The notes beneath the pieces were generated by a model. It did not search any database. It was given only the letters and a program-made list of their open reading frames with translations, and was not told where the DNA came from. From assembly GCA_954871525.1 (NCBI GenBank), contig OX940861.1:34423201-34487200 (forward strand): DNA of 64,000 nt, written 5' to 3'. Each line of letters opens with the position of its first letter. Within the stretch, counting starts at the first letter, position 1. Shown in pieces: positions 23,210-33,709 of the stretch. The position numbers and the translations under genes were made by a program. The DNA is from Parietaria judaica (lineage: Eukaryota > Streptophyta > Magnoliopsida > Rosales > Urticaceae).

Positions 23210-24945
23210 CAGATGCTTCGAGATGAGTGGATTCATTTTGGTCAATAAAGTTGACCTCTTTCTCTATCCCCTTCACGGACTCTTGGTAGAGTTTGCATAA
23301 GTGCGGTGGGACTCAGCAGACTCTTGACCAGTGCCCTTTAGAGCCACATCTGAAGCAACAGGTTTCAAAGACTTTTCAGGAATTCGTCTCTTTTCCTTTC
23401 TTATAAGAATCATCGTGGCACTTCCCATGTTGTTGCTTCTTATGGTATTAATTACCGGATTTGTAGGATGGATTATAACTACCTCGTCCACGTCCGTAAC
23501 TACTACCATGACTCCGACCTCGTCCGCGACCCCAGCCTCTCTCTCGACCCTGAAAATAGTTCTTGGGCTCGTCGGAGATGATAGCGTTTACTTCAGGAAG
23601 CGCTTTTGAGCCGGTCGGGCGAGATTGATGATTCTTCATCAGCAACTCATTATTCGTTTCAGCGATGAGGAGAATACTTTTGGAAACCCCGTACTTGATA
23701 TTGTTGCTGCATGGTTATATTTGATGCATAGAAAGTAGAAAAAGTCTTTTCCAACATTTCAGCATCAGTTACCGTTACCCCACAAAATCTCAAGTGGGTT
23801 ACGGTTCTGAACATTGCATAATTATAGTCTCCGACTTTCTTATAGTTGTTAAGGTCGGATTTGGTCAAATCCATCCTCAACACAACTCGTGTCGTTTTGT
23901 CCATAAACGACATGAGGGAAGGCGAGGAAGTTCATCGCCCGAGGGGGCAAACAAGGCGTATCCCCGAGGAGGATTATCTCCGAGGGGGTTCGACCGCGAG
24001 GAAGTATGGCCACGCAAAAGTAGATCACGATGAAGTGTCCCATCACGTTCGACGAGGAGTTTCGTCATGATGGTTTATGCAGAGCCGAATGACGGCTGAC
24101 GGGATGTGCATTTAATGAAGCTGACCTACTCAGTCGATGAGAAGCACCAGCGACGAGGCTTGCAGGGCCGAATGACGACTGACGGGATGCGCATTTAATG
24201 AAGCTCACCTACCCATAATGACAGTCTGCTCGGAAGTGACATAAAGCAGGGATTAACCATGCTTCCCTCAAATCACTCTGGGAAGCGAATGATTAAAGAG
24301 AGAAAAGGCGGGAAAGACGCGAGGGGGGGACATAATGTAAACTCTATAAAAGGCAAGATAAGCCTCATTTGTAGGGGTTCGGAAAAAAGGGAGAAGAGAG
24401 CCCAAGAAAAAGAGAGAATATCCTGTAATAGAAAGGCTAAAGAAAGAGAGAAAGCCTTTGCTCATGATCCTTCATCTGTCCAGCTATTCAACGAAAGAAA
24501 ACCGAGCTCATATCGGAAAATATAATAAAACAGAGATATTCACTGATTATTGTTGTTAATTTATTATTGGTGATTATTTTTGTGACTGGAAAAGGGCGGT
24601 GAAAATCGCCCTCTACAATAGTCTTGGAACCGTAAAGCGGTCCATTCATCACTGAAAATAGGGAGCATTACATCCCTTCGGTGATCATATCTTTCTTTAA
24701 GATTTTTCCACAATTCACTTGGATCTTTCACAGTGAGATATTCATTTTTAAGGCTTTCCTCAAGGTGTCGGCAAAGGAAGATTAAAGATCTTGCTTTGTC
24801 CGTCCTTGATGGGTGATTCTCCTCTTTGAGAGTCTCAAGAAGATTCATGGACTCCAAATGCATCTCAATATCTACCATCCAAGACATGCAATTATTTCCA
24901 CTGATCTTAAGAGGAATGAATTCAAGCTTCACAAGATTCGACATG
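23210..24945 (-). pseudogene. Copia-A gag, split by a gypsy solo LTR
   Basis: The N-terminal part (24945-24623) starts MSNLVKLEFIPLKISG and contains SWMVDIEMHLESMNL and LWKNLKERYDHRRDVMLP, the UBN2-type copia capsid domain. The rest resumes at 23846 with KVGDYNYAMF and runs through an RG-rich segment (GRERGWGRGRGRSHGS) to a CCHC zinc knuckle, CFRCGSKGHWSRVC, near 23312-23353. The solo LTR at 23847-24617 plus its ATAGT duplication interrupts a reading frame that would otherwise be continuous. Additional stops are present. Confidence 0.85.
23847..24617 (+). mobile_element. Gypsy-B solo LTR (771 bp) inside Copia-A gag
   Basis: TG...CA termini (TGTTAAGGTCGG ... CCCTCTACA), flanked by perfect ATAGT at 23842-23846 and 24618-24622. 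Exactly the same length as the LTR at 32939-33709, with only about a dozen differences by eye. TATAAAAG lies at 24345. With no internal sequence between matching target duplications, it is a solo LTR left by LTR-LTR recombination. Confidence 0.95.
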
Positions 24946-24959
24946 GTGATAACAAACAT

Positions 24960-25320
24960 GAAAATAAATAATTCATTAGATTTAATTCAAAATATAGAAG
25001 TCTACAAAGATTGTAAGTAATAAAGAAAAATACATGAATACAGCTGCCTTTGAGGCAACATAAAATTCTTCTGATGTAATATCGAAGATGAAAATACTAA
25101 CATTATATACAATGATAATTATGGCGACAAAAACTAACATTAGTCTAGGAATTTTATCGGCTAAACTTTGGAGAGAAAAATATGTGGTAGAATAAGAAAT
25201 GTGATTTTGTATAGTTTGATAAACTTGTATTTATAGGTAAAAATATAGTCGTTTATAGCCATTATGTTACCGTTGGATATATACTAACACAATGTATTTA
25301 AATGCTAGTATTATACTAAC
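24960..25320 (-). other. Copia-A 5' leader, part next to gag
   Basis: Non-coding AT-rich DNA upstream of the gag start. On the minus strand a TATAAATA box (plus strand 25228-25235) is followed by a pyrimidine-rich stretch, which resembles a promoter. I cannot tell whether it is an old inserted LTR or part of the element's own leader. The leader continues at 36345-36985 beyond the inserted block. Confidence 0.55.
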
Positions 25321-25663
25321 ACTCTGGGAAACGAATGATTGAAGAGAGAAAAGGCGGGAAAGACGCGAGGGGGGGACATAATGTAAACTCTATAAAAGGC
25401 AAGATAAGCCTCATATGTAGGGGTTCGGAAAAAAGGGAGAAGAGAGCCCAGGAAAAAGAGAGAATATTCTGTAATAGAAAGGCTAAAGAAAGAGAGAAAG
25501 CCTTTGCTCATGATCCTTCATCTATCCAGCTATTCAACGAAAGAAAACCGAGCTCATATCGGAAAATATAATAAAACAGAGATATTCACTGATTATTGTT
25601 GTTAATTTATTATTGGTGATTATTTTTGTGACTGGAAAAGGGCGGTGAAAATCGCCCTCTACA
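25321..25663 (+). repeat. Gypsy-B 5' LTR, 3' 343 bp only
   Basis: Corresponds to the last 343 bp of the 771-bp LTR (to 24275-24617 of the solo copy), beginning ACTCTGGGAAACG. The first 428 bp are absent and the left edge abuts the Copia-A leader (...TATACTAAC). Confidence 0.92.
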
Positions 25664-25684
25664 GTTTGGCGCCCACCGAGGGGC
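25664..25684 (+). promoter_or_regulatory. Primer-binding-site-like sequence of Gypsy-B
   Basis: TTTGGCGCCCACCGAGGGG directly follows the CA end of the LTR, where the tRNA primer site lies. The TGG start fits the CCA end of a tRNA. The tRNA species is not assigned. The same sequence follows the LTR at 33709. Confidence 0.75.
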
Positions 25685-25728
25685 TTTGTTTTCTTTCTAA
25701 CTCACAGCCAGGAATTTGAAGAAGCGAG

Positions 25729-27558
25729 ATGTCGTCGAGCGACACCATCATCAGTATAGAAGGGGACGAAGTCCCAGCAATGGAGAGACTTCAGCGGCAG
25801 TTGGCCGAAGCCACGGAAAAGGCGATAGCAGCAACAAGGATGGCCGAGGAGGCGGCCAGGAAAGCGGAAGAACAAGAGGAGAGGAACGGGCAGCTCATCG
25901 CTCTCTTAGATCACGCGATTGCGAGCCAAAGAATGGAAGGTCCGGAGAGCACGATCGCAGGATCTTCGGCTCGAGGAGAAGGGGGAGCCCCAGCCGGAAT
26001 AGAGCAAGGAATCTTGACGCCGCAAGCTCCACCAATCAATCGGGATCTTTTCAACGCCGCCGGGGTGACATCGGTAACCACGACAAACCCGCAAGGGGGC
26101 TTGGCAACCACCATAGCGGAAATAGTCAATGAGGAGGTCCGAAGAGCGATGAGGGACATATCCTCGAGCATGGAGGCAAAGATGGGGCACGTGTCTTCAC
26201 AGGTGCATAAGGCCACGAGCGCGGCACCCGAGATCGACAGGTTGGTCAGGGAGGCCAGAGTAACCCCTTTTTCGGCCAGAATCCGCAGCGGGGAGCTAGG
26301 AGAATTGCCAAAGGTCAGGCTCTCGCAGTATAGAGGGACTTCAGATTCAAACACCCACGTGAAGTCATTCCGGATCGCTACGGAGCGTATAGGCGGCAAG
26401 GAGGCGAAGCTAGAGGCTATCCTGTGCCATGTCTTCGTCGAAAGCTTGCAAGGCCCGGCGAGCGACTGGTTCGCAAAGCTACCATCGCAGTCCATCGACG
26501 ACTCTGATGAGCTCGTCGCGTGCTTTTTGCGGCACTACTCAATGTACGTGCAGAACGAGGCGACCGTCACGACCTTGTGGAACCTCTCACAAGGACGAGA
26601 AGAAACTCTCCGACAGTACGTCGGAAAATTCAAGGATGTCATGGTCAGGATCCAAGGGCTCGATGACGTCGTCGCAATCCAGGCACTGAAGCATGGACTG
26701 TGGTATTTAGCTCCTTTCCGCGAGGAGTTGATAAAAATGCGCCCGTCGACGATCGAGGACGCACTCCATAGGGCGACGCTCTTCATGGAAATAGAGGAAA
26801 AGACTCTAGCCCAGAAGAAGATCCACGAAGGTGGAAGCAAGGGAAAGCAGCACGGAGAAAGGGAAAACGGGGACAGAGGAGATGCCCCGTCGTCCAGAGC
26901 GAGGAAGGGAGAAGAAGATCGAAGAAGTTCCAGCGAGTGACGAGCTCGGGAAGTTCCAAGGCAAGAAGTCTATCAGGTAGACGAGAACAAGAACCACGAT
27001 TACAATCAGGGAAACCAGCAGCGAGGAGGATTCTTGGAGGACCGAGGAAGATTCTCTGAGGATCGGGGAGGATACTCCGGGAACCGAGGAGGATTCTTCG
27101 AAGACCGAGGAAGATTCTCGGAGGACCGAGGAAGATTCTCTGAGGATCGAGGAGGATACTCCGGGAACCGAGGAGGATTCTCCAAAGACCGAGGAGGATT
27201 CTCCGAAAGCCGAGGGGGCTTCTCTGGAGGCCGGGGAGGCTTAGGAAGGAAGCCTTAGCCAAAGGATATGAGTAAGTTATGCACTTACCACAACTATAAC
27301 GGCCACGCCACTGAGGATTGCGCCATGCTGAAGAAGGAGCTCCAGAGAAGGTACGCGCGGGGGGAGATCAATGACCTCACGTACAAACCATCCGTGCCTT
27401 GGAATAACGGTAATAGGGCATGGCAAAGCCGGAAAGAAGGACCGGCGCATAACGAGGGAAACGATCGAGACGGAGAAAAAGAAACCTGGCGATCGAGCCG
27501 CCAACGGCATGGCACAACGAGGGAGAACGACCGGCCTCAAGGACGAGAATTGAGGTGA
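25729..27558 (+). pseudogene. Gypsy-B gag with zinc knuckle
   Basis: One frame runs from MSSSDTIISIEGDEV to 27558, broken by TGA at 26938 and TAG at 27256. Order: a coiled-coil-like N-terminus rich in E/A/K (residues 15-60), the retrotransposon gag domain (about 180-360: LPKVRLSQYRGTSDSNTH, GPASDWFAKLP, LRQYVGKFKDV), a basic tail, an arginine/glycine/phenylalanine repeat (27028-27250, units such as RGRFSEDRGG), and a zinc-knuckle-like CTYHNYNGHATEDC (27283-27324). The gag start also exists as a second copy at 33775. Structural capsid protein, now interrupted. Confidence 0.88.
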
Positions 27559-28191
27559 TCATGGGCGGATCGCGGTTCTGCGAAGATTCGGTCAACAACA
27601 TCAAAGCTTGTCAGCGAAGGGGGAAGGAGCACGGCCAAGGAGACGTAACGATGGGTGCCACGGGCGCGAAGATAGAATTCGTGGAGAACGAGGACTGTGC
27701 TGATATGCACGATGACGCCCTGGTCCTCGAACTCAATATCGGTGGTTGCGAGGTGCCGTATCCTCGTCGACAACGGAAGCTCGGTCGACGTCATTTTCTA
27801 TGAGTGCCTGATGAAGATGGGTATCGAGGGACTCGCGATCGGGGGACGTCCTCGCAAGGTGTCAGGTTTCAACGGGGACGTCGCCATCTCAATGGGGACA
27901 GTCCACCTCCCGGTCTGCGCGGGGAGTGTCAACCGGATGACGGAGTTTATGGTGCTAATTGTCCCGTCGCATTTTAACATTATCCTTGGGAGACCTTGGA
28001 TCCACTCCATGAGAGTCGTGCCATCAACGTACCACCAAAGCATAAAATTCCCGGGGAAAAGAGAAGGGGAAATCGAGGAACTCAAAGGGAACAGGGACGC
28101 GTACCGAACCTGCTACATGATGCACCCCACGTCGATGGCTGCCGAGAAGGGAATCCAGCGGACGGAGAAAGGTGAATCGGCCGGTTTATAG
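27555..28191 (+). pseudogene. Gypsy-B aspartic protease
   Basis: The catalytic motif LVDNGSSVDVIFYECL is at about 27762-27809, followed by GRPRKVSGFNG and the C-terminal ILGRPWIHSM, matching Tat-type retroviral-like proteases (DNGSS instead of DTGA). The stretch before it (MIMGGSRFCEDSVNNIKAC) is in another frame between about 27550 and 27755, so two roughly compensating indels lie here. A TAG at 28189 ends the frame; the RT continues in the same frame. Confidence 0.85.
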
Positions 28192-28335
28192 CAATTAGCA
28201 GCGCCCGCCCCAAGAATTCCAAGGCGAAGGAAGGGGCGGGGGAAAAGCGCCGCCAGAACGGCTAGGGTACTCAGTACAGAAGACGTCGAGGCACATAATG
28301 CCGAGGAAAAAAAAGGGGTAGCGCAGATTGAAGAG

Positions 28336-30042
28336 GTGGAGCGAGTCTGCATCGACGAGTCCGACCCTACTCGGACCGTCGGTATAGGCGCAGAGCTCGA
28401 TCCAGAGACCAGAGCACGACTAGTCGATTTCCTAAAGAGGAATCGGGGAAGTTTCGCTTGGTCTCATGAAGACATGCCGGGGATCGACCCTTCGGTGACA
28501 GCTCATCGCCTCAACACCGATCCGAGGCACAAGCCCGTCGTGCAAAAAAGGAGAAAAATGGCCCCCGATAGGAACAAGATCATCAACGACGAAGTAGATA
28601 AGCTGCTCTCGATGGGGACCATTCGAGAGGTAAAATATCCCGAGTGGCTGGCCAACACAGTCGTCGTAAAGAAGAAGAACGGAAAATGGCGAGTGTGCGT
28701 GGACTTCACCGACCTCAACCGAGCCTGCCCGAAAGACAGTTTCCCGATGCCGCATATAGATCGCCTCGTCGAGGCCACCCACGGCTACGAACTTCTCAGC
28801 TTTATGGACGCTTATTCCGGGTACCACCAAATAAGGATGCACCCGGAATACGAAGAGAAGACCGCCTTCATCAGCGAGAGGGGCACGTACTGCTACAAAG
28901 TCATGCCCTTTGGATTGAAAAACGCCGGAGCAACTTACCAGAGGCTGGTGACAATGATTTTCCACAAGCTGATCGGGAAAAGCATGGAGGTATACATCGA
29001 CGATATGGTCGTTAAATCCCTGAAGCCGGCGGCGCACATCGAGCACCTGGAGGAGTGTTTCGAGATTCTGAATCAGAACGGGATGAAGCTGAACCCCACC
29101 AAGTGCACTTTCGGTATGTCCTCGGGAAAGTTCTTGGGCCACATGGTCACTCGGCGAGGGGTCGAAGCCGAACCCGAGCAGATTGAGGCAATCAAGAGCA
29201 CGCCCTCGCCCCGAAACCGACGAGAGATTCAGAGATTGACCGGGAGGATCGCTGCTCTGAACCGATTTATCTCACGATCGGCCGACAAGACTTTTCTTTT
29301 CTACGAACTACTAAGGAAGAACAAGAAGTTTGAGTGGACCGAGAAGTGTGAGGAGGCCTTCCAGGCGTTAAAGTCCTATCTATCATCGCCACCCATCATG
29401 ACAAAGCCAAAGCCGGGGGAACCTTTGTACTTATACATTGCCGTGTCCGACCACGCAATCAGCCAAGTGCTTGTATGAGAGGAGGATGGAGAGCAGAAGC
29501 CGGTTTCCTACATCAGCAGGAAGCTCCTCGATGCCGAGACAAGGTACCCTCAACTCGAGAAGCTCGCCTTGGCAGTATACGACGCGTCGGAGAGATTGAA
29601 GCATCACTTCCAAGCCCACACCATCGTCGTCATGACCGACAGACCGATCCGTTCTATCATCCACGGCCCGAACCAGTCGGGGAGGATCACGAAATGGTCT
29701 ATAAAACTGGGAGCATACGATATTGAGTACAAGCTACGGACGAGCCTCAAATCTCAAGTGCTCGCTGATTTCCTCATCGAGTTACCAAAGGAGCCGGTGG
29801 ACCCAAGCAACGAAGCCGGCATCTGGAAGTTACAAGTCGACGGATCCGCGACAACACAAGGGTCTGGAGTGGGGATCAGAATCGTATTCCCTATGGGAGA
29901 CGTGATAGAAAAAGCTTGTCTCCTCGCCTATCGTTCCACCAATAACGAGTCAGAGTACGAATCGCTCATCATCGGGATGCAATCATCCTTAGCAATCGGA
30001 GCAAAGAATTTGCAATTTTCTCAGATTCGCAGTTGGTGGTAA
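28336..30042 (+). pseudogene. Gypsy-B reverse transcriptase and RNase H
   Basis: RT: EVKYPEWLANTVVVKKKNGK, RVCVDFTDLNRACPKDSFP, LSFMDAYSGYHQI, VMPFGLKNAGATYQR and the catalytic YIDDMVVKS (about 28993-29019). RNaseH begins LYLYIAVSDHAISQVLV and is interrupted by TGA at 29476, then continues in frame with ISRKLLDAETRYPQLEKLA. The aRNH domain starts WKLQVDGSATTQGSGVGI (from 29825) and has NNESEYESLIIGM. A frameshift near 30022 moves the rest to another frame. Without the stop and shift this would be a normal pol segment. Confidence 0.9.
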
Positions 30043-31649
30043 AGCAAGTCAACGGAGAATACGAGAAGAACGACGAACGAATGGAGGCTTACGCAGGAGT
30101 GGTCGATGCTCTCTCGAGGAAGTTCGACTACTTCAGCCTGACGCAGGTGACGCGAGGAGACAACACCCACGCCGACGCACTGGCGAGCCTGGGTTCAACG
30201 ACTGAAGTCGGTGAACTGAGGTCGGTCACGGTGGAGACAGTGGAGAAACCAAGCATCCGGAGAGATGAAGGCCCAGCGAGGAAGAGGGCTAAGGGGAAGG
30301 AAGAAGCCGAGGAGGTAAAGGCTGGCGAGGCCACCATAAATGAGATCGAGGACGACGGGGACGAAGATGAGGAGCGGGGAGTCGTAGACAACGATGAAGC
30401 AGAAGATTGGTGGACGCCCCTCCGAAGGTACATCCTTGAAGGAATGCTGCCCGAAAATCTGCAAGAGTCCAGGAAGATCAAGTCAAAAAGCTCCAAGTAC
30501 ACCGTCCTCGATAACATACTTTATCTAAAGAGCTTCGCGGGTCCCTACTTAAGATGCCTCGGCAAGAGAGAGGCTGAGTACGTCATGCGGGATATCCATA
30601 GCGGGGACTGCGGAAACCACTCTGGCGGACGATCCTTGCTTAGAAAGACTAAGCGGCAAGGTTTCTTTTGGGAAACCATGGTCGCCGATTGCATCGGCCA
30701 CGCCAAGAGATGCGAGAAATGTCAGCGACACACGCCAGCGATCAACTGTCCGGCAGAGGAACTCTCCGTGGTCTCGGTGCCTTACCCGTTCATGAAGTGG
30801 TCGATGGACATCATTGGCCCCATGCCCATCGGCACGCGGCAGAAGAGGTTCATGCTCGTCATCACAGATTTCTTCACCAAATGGACGGAGGCTGAGGCGT
30901 ACGCCAACATCAAGGATTCCGATGTCGAAAGCTACGTTTGGAAGAACGTGATTACTCGCTTCGGACTGCCTAGGGAGATAATCGCCGATAACGGATCTCA
31001 GTTCATCTCAAAGAGGTTCGGAGATTTCTGCAAATGATGGAGGATAAAGCTCAACACGTCAACACCGCGATATCCCCAAGGCAACGGGAACGCCGAGGCG
31101 GTTAACCGAACCATCGTCGACAACATCAAGAGGAGGCTCGGCGAAAAGAAAGGGCTGTGGGCGAACGAGCTGCCAGGAGTATTATGGGCCTATCGGACAA
31201 CCCCTCATTCTGCAACCGGCGAGACACCCTTCGTTTTGGCATTCGGAGTGGAGGCTGTGATCCCAGCAGAGGTTGACATCCCGAGCCTTCGTCGGACTCT
31301 AGCCCCCAGCAGCGGGGAGGACAACGAACATAACCTCATCCATCAACTCGACCACATCGACGAGAGGCGCGAGCGAGCGAGCGCGCACATTGCCAACTAT
31401 CAGAACACGATCGCGCGTTTCTACAACAAGAAAGTGCGCTCGAGGAGGTTCAGGGTCGGAGAGATGGTCCTCCGACGGGTTTTCCAGAACACCGCCGAGG
31501 CAAATGCTGGAAAGCTAGGGCAGACCTGGGAAGGCCCTTACATAGTTACCAACGTCGTCAAACCGGGGGTCTACGAGCTCAAGAATACAGAGGGAGCGAA
31601 AGTAATACAGAATTGGAACGTGAAGCACTTAAAAAAGTTCTACCAGTAG
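30033..31649 (+). pseudogene. Gypsy-B aRNH C-terminus and integrase
   Basis: Starts with the end of the second RNaseH domain (KQVNGEYEKNDERMEAYAG, GDNTHADALASLGS). Integrase follows: HHCC zinc segment (H..GDCGNH ... CEKCQRH), catalytic core with MDIIGPMPIG (first D), REIIADNGSQF (second D) and YPQGNGNAEAVNRTI (E). A TGA at 31035-31037 lies between the last two. The C-terminal part (TPHSATGETPFVLAFG; LGQTWEGPYIVTNVVKPGVY; WNVKHLKKFYQ) is intact and ends at 31649, a usual end for Tat integrases. Confidence 0.9.
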
Positions 31650-32200
31650 CCTCGAGGCAGCGATAGTTTGGCTTATGCACCCGATGGCTCACTGGACCCG
31701 CGCCAGAACCAATCGAGCCCGGCTGTGGAAAAGCGCGTCCAAGAGGGAGCGACTGATAAAGGAGGCTGCCGATCGGACGATTCCGAGGGGCGAGATGGAG
31801 AGGTGGAAGATGGAAATTGCTCTCACCGAGAACCGAGCTTCCGTGGCTTCCTTGGCCCCACCGGTTTCCCCCGAAACCCAAGGTCGGGATTGAGCTACAA
31901 ATCGATCCCCTGCCAACTCGGAACGTCAGCGGGAGGCTCAACGGTCAACGTTCCACATATTTTTCTTTTTACCATCTGGGGAAGTCTCGACCCTTCTTGT
32001 TCGGGGCTATTTTTGGCACGGCCTCGACTTTTGTTGAACTAATTTGGAGTTTTCTATTATGCATGACCCTTTTTTCTTTGTCTCAGACTCGAGGAGAAGG
32101 TAAAGAAAAAATATATATGTATACGTACGCACCGGCGAGAGTGTCGAGAAAATTATAAAAAATATAATAATAATAATAATAAAATAAAATAATAATACAT

Positions 32201-32320
32201 ATACGGCTAAGGGTGCCGAGCAAGCCCGATCCGGCAAGAATGCCGAGATATATATATACGGCTAAGGGTGCCGAGCAAGCCCGATCCGGCAAGAATGCCG
32301 AGATATATATATACGGCAAC
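32201..32320 (+). repeat. 55-bp tandem repeat in the Gypsy-B 3' UTR
   Basis: Units start at 32201, 32256 and (partial) 32311 with ATACGGC. They share GGGTGCCGAGCAAGCCCGAT and CCGGCAAGAATGCCGAG, which contains the small palindrome GGC...GCC. Confidence 0.9.
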
Positions 32321-32920
32321 AAAAAAAAAAAACTTATATGTATATACAGGCAAGCGTGCCTGAGAGAAATTGCTCGACGAGAGGGGCGAGCAGAAGCAAA
32401 ATAGGTCGAGGGCGCCTAGGAGGCCAAAAAGCGAGGAAGAACAGAAACAACGATCTTCAATCGCGACCAACGCACCGCCGGGAGGAACGCACCTCTCAAT
32501 AGGCACGTGTTTCCCCCTTTACATCGCAGAGTAAAGGTGTGAGTATTATACATATCCATACATTTCGATAATTTGCATATTAACGTTTCCAAGGAGTGTC
32601 TCGCATTTGCAAAGTACACGTTACGTTTACACTTTTGTCTTCGAAGCGTATGTTTCGGTATTACGCAGAGTTTAGGTAAGCGAGGAGAGCTCTCGATGAA
32701 AACGCCAACGGCGTTTGGGCCACAGCAGCTCCCGCGGACAAGAGACCCGGCTCGCAACGAAGAGAGGGGCAAATGAGGCGTGGCGAGGAAAAGAAGTGGC
32801 TTAGCAATGTAGCCACGCGAGAAGCCAATGAAGCAGTCACCAACCTGGAAACCAACAAATGTTGGCTACGGCCGATCTCCGAGAAGATTATACTTTATTT
32901 TACCAAGTGTATACACTTGA

Positions 32921-32938
32921 AAAAAATGGGGGACTAAA
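32921..32938 (+). promoter_or_regulatory. Polypurine tract of Gypsy-B
   Basis: AAAAAATGGGGGACTAAA immediately before the TG of the 3' LTR. This position and base content are those of the plus-strand priming site. Confidence 0.82.
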
Positions 32939-33709
32939 TGTTAAGGTCGGATTTGGTCAAATCCATCCTCAACACAACTCGTGTCGTTTTGTCCATAAAC
33001 GACATGAGGGAAGGCGAGGAAGTTCATCGCCCGAGGGGACAAACAAGGCGTATCCCCGAGGAGGATTATCTCCGAGGGGGTTTGACCGCGAGGAAGTATG
33101 GCCATGCAAAAGCAGATCGCGATGAAGTGTCCTATCACGTTCGACGAGGAGTTTCGTCATGATGGTTTATGCAGAGCCGAATGATGGCTGACGGGATGTG
33201 CATTTAATGAAGCCGACCTACTCACTCGATGAGAAGCACCAGCGACGAGGCTTGCAGGGCCGAATGACGACTGACGGGATGCGCATTTAATGAAGCTCAC
33301 CTACCCATAATGACAGTCTGCTCGGAAGTGACATAAAGCAGGGATTAACCATGCTTCCCTCAAATCACTCTGGGAAGCGAATGATTAAAGAGAGAAAAGG
33401 CGGGAAAGACGCGAGGGGGGGACATAATGTAAACTCTATAAAAGGCAAGATAAGCCTCATTTGTAGGGGTTCGGAAAAAAGGGAGAAGAGAGCCCAGGAA
33501 AAAGAGAGAATATCCTGTAATAGAAAGGCTAAAGAAAGAGAGAAAGCCTTTGCTCATGATCCTTCATCTGTCCAGCTATTCAACGAAAGAAAACCGAGCT
33601 CACATCGGAAAATATAATAAAACAGAGATATTCACTGATTATTGTTGTTAATTTATTATTGGTGATTATTTTTGTGACTGGAAAAGGGCGGTGAAAATCG
33701 CCCTCTACA
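32939..33709 (+). repeat. Gypsy-B LTR (complete, 771 bp)
   Basis: TGTTAAGGTCGG ... CCCTCTACA. It is both the 3' LTR of the element to its left and, with the primer site right after it, the 5' LTR of a second partial unit to its right. Confidence 0.95.
33437..33444 (+). promoter_or_regulatory. TATA box of the Gypsy-B LTR
   Basis: TATAAAAG in the LTR, conserved in the solo LTR (24345) and in the 5' remnant. About 265 bp before the LTR end, a plausible pol II promoter position. Confidence 0.65.

Larger units (their letters stand above)
31650..32938 (+). other. Gypsy-B 3' untranslated region
   Basis: Long non-coding stretch between integrase and the 3' LTR, as is usual in Tat elements. It contains 55-bp tandem repeats (32201-32310), short AT tracts and the purine tract at 32921-32938. 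Open frames here lack family signatures. Confidence 0.75.
25321..33709 (+). mobile_element. Gypsy-B: Tat-type Ty3/gypsy retrotransposon, 5' LTR truncated
   Basis: The 5' LTR keeps only its last 343 bp (25321-25663); the 3' LTR is complete (32939-33709). Primer-site-like TTTGGCGCCCACCGAGGGG follows the 5' LTR and a purine tract (AAAAAATGGGGGACTAAA, 32921) precedes the 3' LTR. Coding order is gag, zinc knuckle, protease, RT, RNaseH, second RNaseH-like domain (aRNH), integrase. INT last is the gypsy arrangement, and an aRNH between RNaseH and INT is the hallmark of the Tat/Ogre clade. LTRs nearly identical to the solo LTR imply recent activity of the family. Confidence 0.9.

Noticed and set aside
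23794..24070. Plus-strand frames across the start of the solo LTR
   Set aside because: They cross the LTR/gag junction and recur in the LTR at 32859-33162 as non-coding LTR sequence.
25906..26495. Long minus-strand open frames opposite Gypsy-B gag (and the same at 33952-34541)
   Set aside because: They are antisense shadows of the gag frame in GC-rich DNA, present in both gag copies, with no family signature.
28432..29142. 236-codon minus-strand frame opposite the Gypsy-B RT
   Set aside because: Antisense to a clear RT with catalytic YIDD. Its openness follows from the codon composition of the sense strand.
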